Source: an uncultured Lachnospiraceae bacterium (GTDB taxonomy: Bacteria > Bacillota > Clostridia > Lachnospirales > Lachnospiraceae). Taken from it: 62,479 bases of DNA. The stretch spans positions 1 to 62,479 of the forward strand of contig CANQRU010000018.1 of assembly GCA_947626395.1 (NCBI GenBank), written 5' to 3'. Below are positions 25,596 through 34,703 of the stretch, piece after piece. The first letter of the stretch is position 1. Every line of letters starts with the position of its first letter. Made by a program: the position numbers and the translations under genes. Under the pieces are notes generated by a model that saw only the letters and a list, made by a program, of their open reading frames with translations, was not told the DNA's origin and did not search any database.

Positions 25596-27206
25596 GTGTA
25601 CGACGAGGAAAACAGAAATATAGAGCAGGAAAACGATAATACCGCCAGGGAGAATACAAACTCCCCGGAAGTGAATTTTGTAATGGGAGATGCGCCGCAG
25701 GCTCAGACGCCGGAAAGTGAGGCGCCGCAGCCGCAGTCTCAGACGTCTTCCTATTACGGAGGGCAGCAGGCGTGGAACGCCCAGGCGGAGACAGCGGCTT
25801 CGGAAAGCCGGCAGTCTTCCCGGCAGACCGATCAGAACCAGCCGGCCGACGGTTACGGTTATCAGAGCCAGAACGGTTCCGGCTATCAGGGATACTATTC
25901 CCAGACGAACGGGCAGACCTATCAGCAGTACCAGTCTCAGACGCCGCAGCAGGCGCCGAAGAAGAAAAAGGACGGCAGGCCCGGCCTGTTCAGGAAGACA
26001 GCCGGCATCGTCGCAGCGGCTCTGCTGTTCGGCTTTGTATCCGGCGGGACTATGGTAGGCGTGAACATGCTGGCGGATTCCATGGAGAAGGAGACGGAGC
26101 CGCCGCAGACGGTAAGCGAGTCCACGGAGTATCCGACGCTCTCGGAAGAGGAGATGGATCGGATCGTCAGCCGGATCAACAGGAATGGAACCGGAAGCCA
26201 GCCGGTCGCCATGGATGTATCAGATATCGTGGAAGAGGCGATGCCTTCCGTGGTAGCCATCAACAATACGATGCTTTACCAGAGCGTGACCCCCTGGTTC
26301 GGAAGAACCCAGACCTATGAGGTGCCCAGCGCCGGGTCCGGTATCATCGTGGGACAGAACGATACGGAACTGCTGATCGCGACGAATAATCACGTCGTAG
26401 AGAACGCGAACGAGCTTTCCGTCGTATTTATCGATGAGACAGAACTGGAAGCGTCGATCAAGGGAACCGATTCGGAGAGCGATCTGGCGATCGTGGCGGT
26501 TCCGCTGGACACGATCCCGGCGGACACGATGAATAAGATCTCGGTCGCCGAGCTGGGCGATTCCGAAGAGCTTAAGATCGGTCAGGGCGTGATCGCGATC
26601 GGCAACGCTCTGGGGTATGGGCAGGCCGTGACCGTGGGTTACGTAAGCGCCCTGAACCGGGAGGTGCAGACGGACGGCAGCACCAAGCATCTGATCCAGA
26701 CCGACGCGGCGATCAATCCGGGCAACAGCGGCGGCGCGCTGCTGAATATGGAAGGACAGGTCATCGGTATCAATGAAGCCAAATATTCTGATACGGATGT
26801 AGAGGGCATGGGCTTCGCGATCCCCATTTCCCAGGCGGAAGAGATCCTGGATTCGCTGATGGTCCGCCGCAGCGGCGAGAAGGTGAGCGAGGACGAGGCC
26901 GGTTATCTGGGAATCCAGGGAGTGACCGTGGACGACACCATGCAGCAGCAGCTTGACATGCCGGCCGGCGTCTATGTCTACCGGATCGTGGAAGGCGGCG
27001 CCGCGGAGAAAACGGATCTTCATGAAAAGGATGTTATTACGAAATTTGACGGCCAGCGCGTGATGACGATGGCCAGCCTGCAGGATCTGCTGAAGTATTA
27101 TAAGAAAGGCGAGACGGTAGAACTGGTTGTGGAGTCGCTGACAGACGGCGAGTATGTGGAGCGAACGATCACGATCACGCTGGGCGCCCAGGTAAACGCG
27201 GATTAA
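25596..27206 (+). CDS. Membrane-anchored HtrA/DegP-type serine protease
   Basis: A 536-residue S1C protease. It has a Gln/Ser-rich cytoplasmic N-terminus (about 1-125), one transmembrane helix (about 133-155), an extracytoplasmic trypsin-like domain and one PDZ domain (about 430-525). The catalytic triad is complete: His about 267 (TNNHVVENA), Asp about 296 (SESDLAIV) and Ser about 377 (NPGNSGGALL). It degrades or refolds misfolded envelope proteins. The start is GTG 25596 behind AAAGGGG. It is followed 22 bases later by a clpX paralogue, so envelope and cytoplasmic quality control may be co-expressed. Confidence 0.92.
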   Translation: MYDEENRNIEQENDNTARENTNSPEVNFVMGDAPQAQTPESEAPQPQSQTSSYYGGQQAWNAQAETAASESRQSSRQTDQNQPADGYGYQSQNGSGYQGYYSQTNGQTYQQYQSQTPQQAPKKKKDGRPGLFRKTAGIVAAALLFGFVSGGTMVGVNMLADSMEKETEPPQTVSESTEYPTLSEEEMDRIVSRINRNGTGSQPVAMDVSDIVEEAMPSVVAINNTMLYQSVTPWFGRTQTYEVPSAGSGIIVGQNDTELLIATNNHVVENANELSVVFIDETELEASIKGTDSESDLAIVAVPLDTIPADTMNKISVAELGDSEELKIGQGVIAIGNALGYGQAVTVGYVSALNREVQTDGSTKHLIQTDAAINPGNSGGALLNMEGQVIGINEAKYSDTDVEGMGFAIPISQAEEILDSLMVRRSGEKVSEDEAGYLGIQGVTVDDTMQQQLDMPAGVYVYRIVEGGAAEKTDLHEKDVITKFDGQRVMTMASLQDLLKYYKKGETVELVVESLTDGEYVERTITITLGAQVNAD

Positions 27207-27228
27207 ATGTCCGGACAGGAGAACACAT

Positions 27229-28671
27229 TTGAACGAAAAAGATGAGAATCTGACAGAAGACACAAAACCCGGAAACGGGACAAATGACGGGGATAGCAGT
27301 GACGATCAGTATGAGAAGATCTGCTATTCCTGTCGTCGTACAGAGAGCAAGGCCGGGCCTATGATCAATATGCCCGGCGGTATGTGTCTCTGTCACGACT
27401 GTATGCAGAAGGCCTTCGATACGGTGCTTCAGAATGGCTTTGATATCTCAAAGATCCAGAATATGCCGTTTCTGAACATGAATTTAAGCGATATTTCCAA
27501 GCTGAACATTCCTCAGCCGGAGATCCCGCAGAAGCAGAGGATAAAGAAAAAGGCTTCGAAATCGAAAGAGCAGCCCGCATTCGATATCCGGGATATTCCC
27601 GCGCCCCATAAGATCAAGGCCAGTCTGGATCAGTACGTGATCGGGCAGGAGCAGGCCAAGAAAGTGATCTCCGTGGCTGTCTATAACCATTATAAGCGGG
27701 TGTTTGCGGAGCAGTCCCGGCAGGCGGAGGAGAATGCGTCTGCCGCCGCGGGCGACGTAATTATCGAGAAGTCCAATATCCTGATGATCGGGCCTACGGG
27801 AAGCGGCAAGACCTATCTGGTGAAGACGCTGGCAAGGCTTCTGGATGTGCCGCTGGCGATCGCCGACGCGACCTCGCTTACGGAGGCCGGATACATCGGC
27901 GACGATATCGAGAGTGTGATCTCCAAGCTGCTGGCAGCGGCGGATAACGACGTGGAGCGGGCGGAGCATGGAATCGTCTTTATCGACGAGATCGACAAGA
28001 TCGCCAAGAAAAAGGATACGAACAGCCGGGATGTCAGCGGCGAGTCGGTTCAGCAGGAGCTTCTGAAGCTCCTGGAGGGCAGTATGGTGGAAGTGCCTGT
28101 GGGGACGAACCAGAAGAACGCCCTTTCGCCCATGGCTACAGTGAACACGGATCAGATCCTGTTCATCTGCGGCGGCGCGTTTCCGGATCTGGAGAGGATT
28201 GTGAAGGAACGGCTGAATAAGTCTTCGTCCATCGGCTACCGGGCGGAACTGAAGGACCGGTATGACGATGATCCGGATATCTTAAGTTATGTTACCAATG
28301 CGGATCTGCGCGCATTCGGCATGATCCCGGAGTTTCTGGGCCGTCTGCCGATCCAGGTGACGCTTCGGAAACTGACGGAACCGATGCTGGTGAAGATATT
28401 GAAGGAGCCGAAGAACGCGATCCTGAAGCAGTACATAAAGCTTCTGGAGCTGGACGAGGTGAAGCTCGTCTTCGAGGACGAGGCGCTGGAGTGGATCGCG
28501 GCCGAGGCCATGAAGCGGGAGACCGGGGCCAGGGCGCTGCGGGCCATCATGGAGGAATTCATGCTGGATATCATGTTCGAGGTTCCGAAGGATCCGAACA
28601 TCGGCACTGTGGTCATCACCAGGAGCTATCTGGAGAAGAACGGCGGTCCGCGGATCGAGATGCGCGGATGA
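27229..28671 (+). CDS. clpX: ClpX-like AAA+ unfoldase
   Basis: A 480-residue ClpX-family ATPase. The N-terminal C4 zinc finger uses Cys32/Cys35 and Cys55/Cys58. AAA+ motifs are GPTGSGKT (Walker A, about 187-194), VFIDEIDKI (Walker B) and pore loop GYIGDD (canonical GYVG). The ClpP-docking IGF loop is read as SSIGYRAELKDR, that is IGY. The spacer between zinc finger and AAA+ is longer and more basic than usual (KKKASKSKE). TTG 27229 with GGAGAA upstream is the only good start. There is no clpP or tig neighbour, suggesting a second ClpX rather than the housekeeping copy (inference). Confidence 0.85.
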   Translation: MNEKDENLTEDTKPGNGTNDGDSSDDQYEKICYSCRRTESKAGPMINMPGGMCLCHDCMQKAFDTVLQNGFDISKIQNMPFLNMNLSDISKLNIPQPEIPQKQRIKKKASKSKEQPAFDIRDIPAPHKIKASLDQYVIGQEQAKKVISVAVYNHYKRVFAEQSRQAEENASAAAGDVIIEKSNILMIGPTGSGKTYLVKTLARLLDVPLAIADATSLTEAGYIGDDIESVISKLLAAADNDVERAEHGIVFIDEIDKIAKKKDTNSRDVSGESVQQELLKLLEGSMVEVPVGTNQKNALSPMATVNTDQILFICGGAFPDLERIVKERLNKSSSIGYRAELKDRYDDDPDILSYVTNADLRAFGMIPEFLGRLPIQVTLRKLTEPMLVKILKEPKNAILKQYIKLLELDEVKLVFEDEALEWIAAEAMKRETGARALRAIMEEFMLDIMFEVPKDPNIGTVVITRSYLEKNGGPRIEMRG

Positions 28672-28674
28672 GCT

Positions 28675-30411
28675 TCAGTTTCTCAGCGACAATAAAGACT
28701 GATACAGATCCAGGGTACCGTACCCCCATTCGCGGCTGGGGTATGCGTAGCTTGGATTTCTTTTTGCGCCGCGGGTCAGATAGGCTTTCACGACATTGTT
28801 GGTGATGTAGGGATCGTTGCCGCGCACATAGCCCCAGGAGTACAGATCTGCCACGGCGCCGGCTGTCAGGGCGGCGGACGCGGAGGTGCCGGTCATGCGG
28901 ATCATGGGATATACGCCGTCGGCGGGAGACCTTCCCGGACCGTAGACAGACACGCCCGGGGCGGCCAGATCCGGCTTGACCATGCCGTCGCGGGTATAGC
29001 CGCGGCTGGAATGGATATAAAGACTGCTGTTTAAGTGGTTGTAAGCGCCGGCCGTGATCGCGAACGGCGAATTTCCGGGAGAAGTGATCGTGGTGAACGG
29101 ATCCGACCGCAGGAACACGGTGTCATCCCGGATAAAGCCGTGTACCGGCAGCCACATATGGAACGTCCCGGTGATCGCGACCGTGGGATAGACCCGGATG
29201 CGCCAGATGCCCGGGGAAGGGGTCGTGAAATGGAGCAGAGCCAGATAACTTCGCTGTCCGCCGGATATGGTTTCATAAGAGACGGTCACTTTCGTCTGGT
29301 CGATGGGAAACCGCACGGTTTCCACATGTCCGTCCCGTAGGGGGATCCGATCGATGGATTCGCCGGTGGGCGAGACGAGTCCGACGGTATATACTTCCGG
29401 CGGGCTGGCCCACAGCTCCACATCGAAGCCGGATTCATTTTCCGCAACGCGCAGTTCCGCCTCGTCGTAGACGGTGTTTATGGACACCTGACCGACATAA
29501 TGGTGCTGCCGTCCGGTCTCGTTGCCGGCGGCGCAGACGGCGGAGACGCCGAGAAAGATCTGCAGGCGGTTGAGAACCTGGGCCAGCGGGGAAGATCCGT
29601 CGTGGCCGCCCTGATTGCTTCCAAGGCTCAGGCAGATCACAAGGGGCATGTTGTAGCGGTACGCGAGGGTCGTAAGCCAGGTGACGCCCAGCATGATGTC
29701 GCTGCTCTGGTAAGCCGCCGCGTCCTGCGGGATATGATAGAAATCCCGCAGATACTGTTTGGCCGGCTTCAGCTTGACCATGCCCAGCCAGCAGGCCGGC
29801 GCCGCGCCGATGAACTCCATATCCGCGACCTCGCTTCCGCCGGCGGCTCCGGCCAGAAAGGTGCCGTGGCCTTCCTCGTCCACCGAGGGGACGACGGACA
29901 GCGGGTCCTCGGAACGGAGGGCTTCGTCGATCGCGGGCCGCAGGAATTCACGGCCGTAGAGGAACCGGAATGGAAATTCATTGGGGCCGGTGACGGTAAA
30001 GCCCTCGCCGGGAAGCGTCTGGTCCCAGATGCCAAGGACGCGCGTATTGCCGTCGTTATCCATGAACAGGGGGTTTCGGTAATCGATGCCGGTGTCGATG
30101 AAACCGATGATAACGCCTTCTCCGCGGGTATTGAGAGACGGCAGGCGGAAGGACGGCAGGATCCCCGCGGCCTCGACGCTCGTATTGTCCAGAAGCGCAT
30201 AGAGCTTGGGGATCGCCGAGTACGGATAATTCTCCAGGGAAATGGGAGCGATCCCGCTTAAAGGGACGTGGAAGACGGCAAATTCCTGATTAACGTAGCT
30301 GAAGCATCCGTTTTCCACATAATTTTCCAGCCGGGTCAGGCTGCTGTTGCCGTGACGGTAGATGAAATCAGCATAATCCTCGCGGGCGGGATCTCCTCCG
30401 CAGTTGGCCAT
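28675..30411 (-). CDS. S8 subtilisin-family peptidase (Csp-like)
   Basis: A 578-residue subtilase with the complete triad: Asp106 (FIDTGIDYRNP), His182 (EEGHGTFLAG) and Ser about 511 (GTSASAALTAGAVAD). An inserted domain of roughly 130 residues lies between the His and Ser segments (around 330-450), as in clostridial CspB/CspC germination proteases. There is no signal peptide. Csp proteins activate the cortex lytic enzyme SleC in Clostridium spores; that role is possible here but no sleC or ger gene is adjacent. It converges on the clpX-like gene with 3 bases between the stops. Confidence 0.85.
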   Translation of the reverse strand: MANCGGDPAREDYADFIYRHGNSSLTRLENYVENGCFSYVNQEFAVFHVPLSGIAPISLENYPYSAIPKLYALLDNTSVEAAGILPSFRLPSLNTRGEGVIIGFIDTGIDYRNPLFMDNDGNTRVLGIWDQTLPGEGFTVTGPNEFPFRFLYGREFLRPAIDEALRSEDPLSVVPSVDEEGHGTFLAGAAGGSEVADMEFIGAAPACWLGMVKLKPAKQYLRDFYHIPQDAAAYQSSDIMLGVTWLTTLAYRYNMPLVICLSLGSNQGGHDGSSPLAQVLNRLQIFLGVSAVCAAGNETGRQHHYVGQVSINTVYDEAELRVAENESGFDVELWASPPEVYTVGLVSPTGESIDRIPLRDGHVETVRFPIDQTKVTVSYETISGGQRSYLALLHFTTPSPGIWRIRVYPTVAITGTFHMWLPVHGFIRDDTVFLRSDPFTTITSPGNSPFAITAGAYNHLNSSLYIHSSRGYTRDGMVKPDLAAPGVSVYGPGRSPADGVYPMIRMTGTSASAALTAGAVADLYSWGYVRGNDPYITNNVVKAYLTRGAKRNPSYAYPSREWGYGTLDLYQSLLSLRN

Positions 30412-30516
30412 AACAGGTTCTCCCGGAGACAGTTTCCGTATATCATATGCGGCGCGGCCGGCGGCGGTTCGGCTTTCTGCAGCTTCTTAATTTTCTCTTA
30501 ATGTATGAATCCCGAC

Positions 30517-30545
30517 TGGACGGAAAAAGATATTTAGTGTATGAT
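30517..30545 (+). promoter_or_regulatory. Promoter of the lspA-like gene
   Basis: TGGACG 30517-30522, a 17-base spacer and TATGAT 30540-30545, located between the divergent S8 protease and the lspA-like gene. Confidence 0.5.
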
Positions 30546-30590
30546 GATACACGGGTTTTGAACTTTAAACCCGGAAAGGAGGATCTGACT

Positions 30591-31058
30591 GTGCTGTTAA
30601 TCATTCTGATCGCCGCGGTGATCGCGGTCGATCTGGGACTTAAGGACATAATCGAACATACGCAGGACGATGCGTTTCCGAGAGAACTTGAAGGATGCGG
30701 CGGATTGGTCACGATCTTTAAGAGCCATAATCCGGGTCTGCCCTTCGGACGGCTGGCGCAGTTTCCGCAGCTTGTGCGCGAGATCCCGCTGGCAGTGGCA
30801 GGCGGGGCGGCCGGGATCTTCTTATGGCTGTTTCCGCGGAAGGGGAACCGCCTGCAGAAACTGGGGCTCGCGCTGACCATCGGCGGAGCGGCGAGCAATC
30901 TGTACGACCGGTTCGTCCGCGGGTATGTGGTGGATTATCTCAATGTCCGCCTGGCCCGGCTTAAGAAGGTGATCTTTAATATCGGCGACGTCTGCATTCT
31001 GCTGGGCGCGGTAATTTTCTTTATCGGAGAGATGATCTCGGCGGCGCGGGAGCAGTGA
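30591..31058 (+). CDS. lspA: Divergent signal peptidase II (LspA-like)
   Basis: A 155-residue membrane aspartyl protease of the prolipoprotein signal peptidase fold with about four hydrophobic segments. Motifs: NPGLPFG (canonical NxGxxFG), NLYDRFVRGYVVDY (canonical NxxDRxxxGxVxD) and FNIGD (canonical FNxAD), which hold the two catalytic aspartates. GTG 30591 has AAAGGAGG about seven bases upstream. The FNIGD change and the poorly conserved N-terminus suggest a second, specialised LspA. The last codons lie in a 19-bp sequence repeated downstream. Confidence 0.75.
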   Translation: MLLIILIAAVIAVDLGLKDIIEHTQDDAFPRELEGCGGLVTIFKSHNPGLPFGRLAQFPQLVREIPLAVAGGAAGIFLWLFPRKGNRLQKLGLALTIGGAASNLYDRFVRGYVVDYLNVRLARLKKVIFNIGDVCILLGAVIFFIGEMISAAREQ

Positions 31059-31094
31059 GGCGGTGCGGGAGGCATCGCGGGAGCAGTGAGGCGG
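31045..31094. repeat. 19-bp direct repeat across the lspA-like stop codon
   Basis: CGCGGGAGCAGTGAGGCGG occurs at 31045-31063 (containing the stop) and again at 31076-31094, 31 bases apart: a small local duplication. A short GCCCC/GGGGC hairpin (31190-31204) follows before glmM. Confidence 0.7.
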
Positions 31095-31242
31095 CGTGTT
31101 CCGCGCGCCGGAGGCAGCTCCCGCCGGCCATGACCGGATCAGGAAAGAGAAAGGGATACGGCCGGAAGAAGACTGTGATATACGCAAGAGCCCCCAAAAG
31201 GGGCATATGTTAAAATAAGAAGTAAGAGTGGAGGATGAAAAC

Positions 31243-32598
31243 ATGGCAAAATATTTTGGCACGGACGGCTTTCGGGGGGAGGCCAATGTGGGGCTGAACG
31301 TGGAGCACGCCTATAAGATCGGGCGGTTCCTTGGCTGGTATTACGGGCAGAAGAGGGCGAACGGACCGGCGAAGGTGGTCATCGGCAAGGATACCCGCCG
31401 GTCTTCGTATATGTTTGAGTACGCTCTGGCGGCCGGCCTTACGGCTTCCGGTGCGGACGCCTATCTTCTGCATGTAACGACGACGCCCAGCGTCTCCTAC
31501 GTGGTGCGTACCGAGGATTTCGACGGAGGCATCATGATCTCCGCCAGCCATAATCCGTTTTATGATAACGGGATCAAGCTGATCAACTACTACGGCGAGA
31601 AGATGGATGAGGAGACCATCATGAAGGTGGAAGCCTATCTGGACGGTTATTCCGGCGAGATCCCTTACGCCACCCGCGAGAAGATCGGCCAGACCGTAGA
31701 TTACGCCATCGGACGGAACCGCTATATCGGTTATCTGATCTCCCTGGCGACCCGCTCCTATTCGGGAAAGCGTGTGGGGCTGGACTGCGCCAACGGCAGC
31801 GCCTGGATGATCGCCAAGAGCGTGTTCGACGCGCTGGGAGCCAAGACCTATGTGATCGGCAATAAGCCGGACGGCCAGAATATCAACGCGGACTGCGGTT
31901 CCACCCATATCGCGAACCTGCAGAAATTTGTGAAGGAGAATAACCTGGACGTGGGCTTCGCCTTTGACGGCGACGCGGATCGCTGCCTGTGCGTGGATGA
32001 GAACGGCGAAGTGGTGGACGGCGACAAGATCCTCTACATTTACGGCTGTTATATGAAGGAGCAGGGCGAGCTTCTGGGCAATAAGATCGTTACCACGGTC
32101 ATGTCCAATTTCGGCCTGTACAAAGCCCTGGACGCGGTGGGCATCGAGTACGAGAAGACCGCCGTGGGCGATAAGTACGTCTATGAAAATATGGTCTCCA
32201 ACAACTACCGGATCGGCGGCGAGCAGTCGGGCCATATCATTTTCCGCAAATACGCCACGACCGGCGATGGGATCCTGACGGCGATCAAGATGATGGAGGT
32301 CATGCTGGAGAAGAAGCAGACACTGAGCGAACTTGGTGCGCCCATGACCGCCTATCCCCAGGTTCTTAAGAATGTCCGCGTAAAGGATAAGAAGGCGGCC
32401 AGAGAGGATGCGGCGGTGCAGGCGGCGGTCGACCGTGTGGCTGCGGCCCTGGGCGACGACGGGCGGATCCTGGTGCGTGAGAGCGGAACGGAGCCGGTGG
32501 TCCGGGTCATGGTCGAGGCTGATAGTCTGGAGAAATGCCAGGAGTATGTGGACAGCGTGGTGAACACGATCATTGAAAGAGGTCATCAGGAGGCGTAG
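31243..32598 (+). CDS. glmM: Phosphoglucosamine mutase
   Basis: Interconverts glucosamine-6-phosphate and glucosamine-1-phosphate on the route to UDP-GlcNAc. At 451 residues it is full length: KYFGTDGFRGEAN at the N-terminus, active-site phospho-Ser102 in ISASHNPFYDNG, metal-binding DGDADRC and C-terminal phosphate-binding RESGTEPVVRVM. ATG 31243 has GGAGGATGA upstream. glmS begins 3 bases after its stop, giving a two-gene amino-sugar operon. Confidence 0.95.
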   Translation: MAKYFGTDGFRGEANVGLNVEHAYKIGRFLGWYYGQKRANGPAKVVIGKDTRRSSYMFEYALAAGLTASGADAYLLHVTTTPSVSYVVRTEDFDGGIMISASHNPFYDNGIKLINYYGEKMDEETIMKVEAYLDGYSGEIPYATREKIGQTVDYAIGRNRYIGYLISLATRSYSGKRVGLDCANGSAWMIAKSVFDALGAKTYVIGNKPDGQNINADCGSTHIANLQKFVKENNLDVGFAFDGDADRCLCVDENGEVVDGDKILYIYGCYMKEQGELLGNKIVTTVMSNFGLYKALDAVGIEYEKTAVGDKYVYENMVSNNYRIGGEQSGHIIFRKYATTGDGILTAIKMMEVMLEKKQTLSELGAPMTAYPQVLKNVRVKDKKAAREDAAVQAAVDRVAAALGDDGRILVRESGTEPVVRVMVEADSLEKCQEYVDSVVNTIIERGHQEA

Positions 32599-32601
32599 CG
32601 C

Positions 32602-34617
32602 ATGTGCGGAATCGTAGGATTCACAGGCAGGCAGCAGGCGGCGCCGATACTGCTTGACGGACTGGAGAAGCTGGAATACCGCGGCTATGATTCGGCGGGG
32701 ATCGCGGTGGCGCAGAGCGGCGTAGCGGTGCACGGCGGTGTGGAGGGTGCTGGACTGACAAAGGCATACAGCGCGCAGAGCGGCAGTCGGCAGACCGTCG
32801 GCGCGGCGCGGCCGGATGCACAGGAAGACTGGCAGGAAGGAACCGGCGCGGCATCGGCACGCAGTGTGCAGGACGGCAGCCGGATGACCGGCGCGGGCAG
32901 CGCCGAGCCGTCCATCGAGATCGTCAAGGCGAAGGGCCGCTTAAAGGTTCTGCGCGAGATGACGGACGACGGCCGGTCGGTGCCCGGCACCTGCGGCATC
33001 GGCCACACCCGCTGGGCGACCCACGGGGAGCCGTCCGTGGTCAATTCCCATCCTCACTACGCGAAGAACAAGCGGGTGGCGGTGGTGCATAACGGTATCA
33101 TCGAGAATTATCAGGAGATCCGCGACAGGCTTACGAAGGAAGGATTTTCCTTTATATCGGCGACGGATACGGAGACCGTGGCCCATCTTCTTGACAAATA
33201 CTACGCCGGCAACCCGATAGAGGCTATCAGCAGGGTGATGTTCCGCGTCCGCGGTTCCTATGCGCTGGGTATCCTTTTCGCGGACCGGCCGGGCGAGATC
33301 TACGCGGTGCGCAAGGACAGCCCGCTGATCGTGGGACGGTCGGATCAGGGGAATTTCATCGCGTCGGATGTGCCGGCGATCCTCAGATACACCAGAGATG
33401 TGTGCTTCATTCCGAATCTGGAGATCGTGAAGCTGACGGACCGGGAGATTCATTTCTATAATGTGGATCAGGAAGAGGTCGAGGAGACATTTTCCCAGGT
33501 CAACTGGGACACGGAGGCGGCGGAAAAGGGCGGATTCGCCCATTTCATGCTGAAGGAGATCTACGAGCAGCCCAAGGCGGTGCGGGACACGGTGAGCCCG
33601 AGGATCAGCGAGGGCCATGTGAATCTGGAAGAGCTGGGAATGAGTCAGGAGGATCTGGCGAAGGTTTCCCGGATCCAGATGGTGGCCTGCGGTTCGGCCT
33701 ACCATGTGTGCATGACCGCCAAATACATGGTGGAGCAGACGGCCAGAGTGCCGGTGGACGTGGATCTGGCCAGCGAGTTCCGCTACCGGAACCCGGTGAT
33801 GGAGAAGGATACGCTTGTGATCGTGGTCAGCCAGTCGGGCGAGACGGCGGATTCCCTGGCGGCCCTTCGGGAGGCGAAGAAGCTGGGCTACCGGGTGCTT
33901 GGTATCGTCAACGTGGTGGGGAGTTCCATCGCCCGGGAAGCGGACAGCGTGTTCTATACCTGGGCCGGGCCGGAGATCTCGGTGGCGACGACGAAGGCTT
34001 ACAGCACCCAGCTGGCGGCGGTATATCTGCTGGCGATTGGATTGGGCCGCGCGCGCGGCGTGATCGATGAAACGGCTGAACAGGAGATGACAAGGGAACT
34101 GCTGCGGCTGCCGGAGAAGATCGAGCGGATCCTGGAGGAAAAGGAACGGATCCAGTGGTTCGCCAATAAATTCTCCCACAGCAAGGACATTTTCTTCATC
34201 GGACGTGGACTGGATTACGCGTCCTCGCTGGAAGGATCGCTGAAGCTGAAAGAGATCTCGTATATCCATTCGGAGGCGTATGCGGCGGGAGAACTGAAGC
34301 ACGGGACGATTTCGCTGATCGAGGACGGGATCCTGGTGGTCGGCGTGGCGACGCAGAAGAGTCTCTTTGAGAAATTGATCAGCAATATGGTGGAAGTCAA
34401 GAGCCGCGGGGCCTATGTGCTGGGAGTAACCAGCTACGGGAATTACAGCATGGAAGACGTGGCTAATTACACGATCTACGTGCCGAAGACGATGGAGTGC
34501 TTCGCAGCTAGTCTTACGGTGGTGCCACTGCAGCTTCTGGCTTACTATGTAGCGCTGGGCAAGGGCCTGGATGTGGATAAGCCGCGGAATCTGGCGAAAT
34601 CGGTGACGGTGGAATAA
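32602..34617 (+). CDS. glmS: Glutamine-fructose-6-phosphate aminotransferase with an insertion
   Basis: Makes glucosamine-6-phosphate from fructose-6-phosphate and glutamine. It has an N-terminal class II glutaminase domain (catalytic Cys2 in MCGIVGFTG; GHTRWATHG) and two SIS isomerase domains (VACGSAYHV, VVSQSGETADSL, ELKHGTISLIEDG). Length is 671 residues against about 608 for the family: some 62 extra residues, about 39-103, lie between GIAV and IEIVKAKGRLKVL. They are rich in Gly, Ala, Ser, Gln and Thr. The frame is intact through the insertion. The downstream hairpin at 34637-34674 acts as terminator. Confidence 0.95.
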   Translation: MCGIVGFTGRQQAAPILLDGLEKLEYRGYDSAGIAVAQSGVAVHGGVEGAGLTKAYSAQSGSRQTVGAARPDAQEDWQEGTGAASARSVQDGSRMTGAGSAEPSIEIVKAKGRLKVLREMTDDGRSVPGTCGIGHTRWATHGEPSVVNSHPHYAKNKRVAVVHNGIIENYQEIRDRLTKEGFSFISATDTETVAHLLDKYYAGNPIEAISRVMFRVRGSYALGILFADRPGEIYAVRKDSPLIVGRSDQGNFIASDVPAILRYTRDVCFIPNLEIVKLTDREIHFYNVDQEEVEETFSQVNWDTEAAEKGGFAHFMLKEIYEQPKAVRDTVSPRISEGHVNLEELGMSQEDLAKVSRIQMVACGSAYHVCMTAKYMVEQTARVPVDVDLASEFRYRNPVMEKDTLVIVVSQSGETADSLAALREAKKLGYRVLGIVNVVGSSIAREADSVFYTWAGPEISVATTKAYSTQLAAVYLLAIGLGRARGVIDETAEQEMTRELLRLPEKIERILEEKERIQWFANKFSHSKDIFFIGRGLDYASSLEGSLKLKEISYIHSEAYAAGELKHGTISLIEDGILVVGVATQKSLFEKLISNMVEVKSRGAYVLGVTSYGNYSMEDVANYTIYVPKTMECFAASLTVVPLQLLAYYVALGKGLDVDKPRNLAKSVTVE

Positions 34618-34636
34618 GCAGAAGAATACAAAATGC

Positions 34637-34674
34637 GCGGCCTGACCGGAGAATTTGCGTTTCCGGCAGGCCGC
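34637..34674. terminator. Bidirectional terminator between glmS and the PLC-like gene
   Basis: GCGGCCTG-a-CCGGA (34637-34650) pairs with TCCGG-CAGGCCGC (34662-34674). T-rich sequence follows on both strands, fitting the converging genes. Confidence 0.7.
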
Positions 34675-34703
34675 GATTGTATTTCAGGGGATTATTATGA
34701 GAA

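Noticed and set aside
31060-31242. A glmS ribozyme upstream of the glmM-glmS operon
   Set aside because: No AGCGCC-type core or matching pairing was found, and glmS follows glmM with only 3 bases between.
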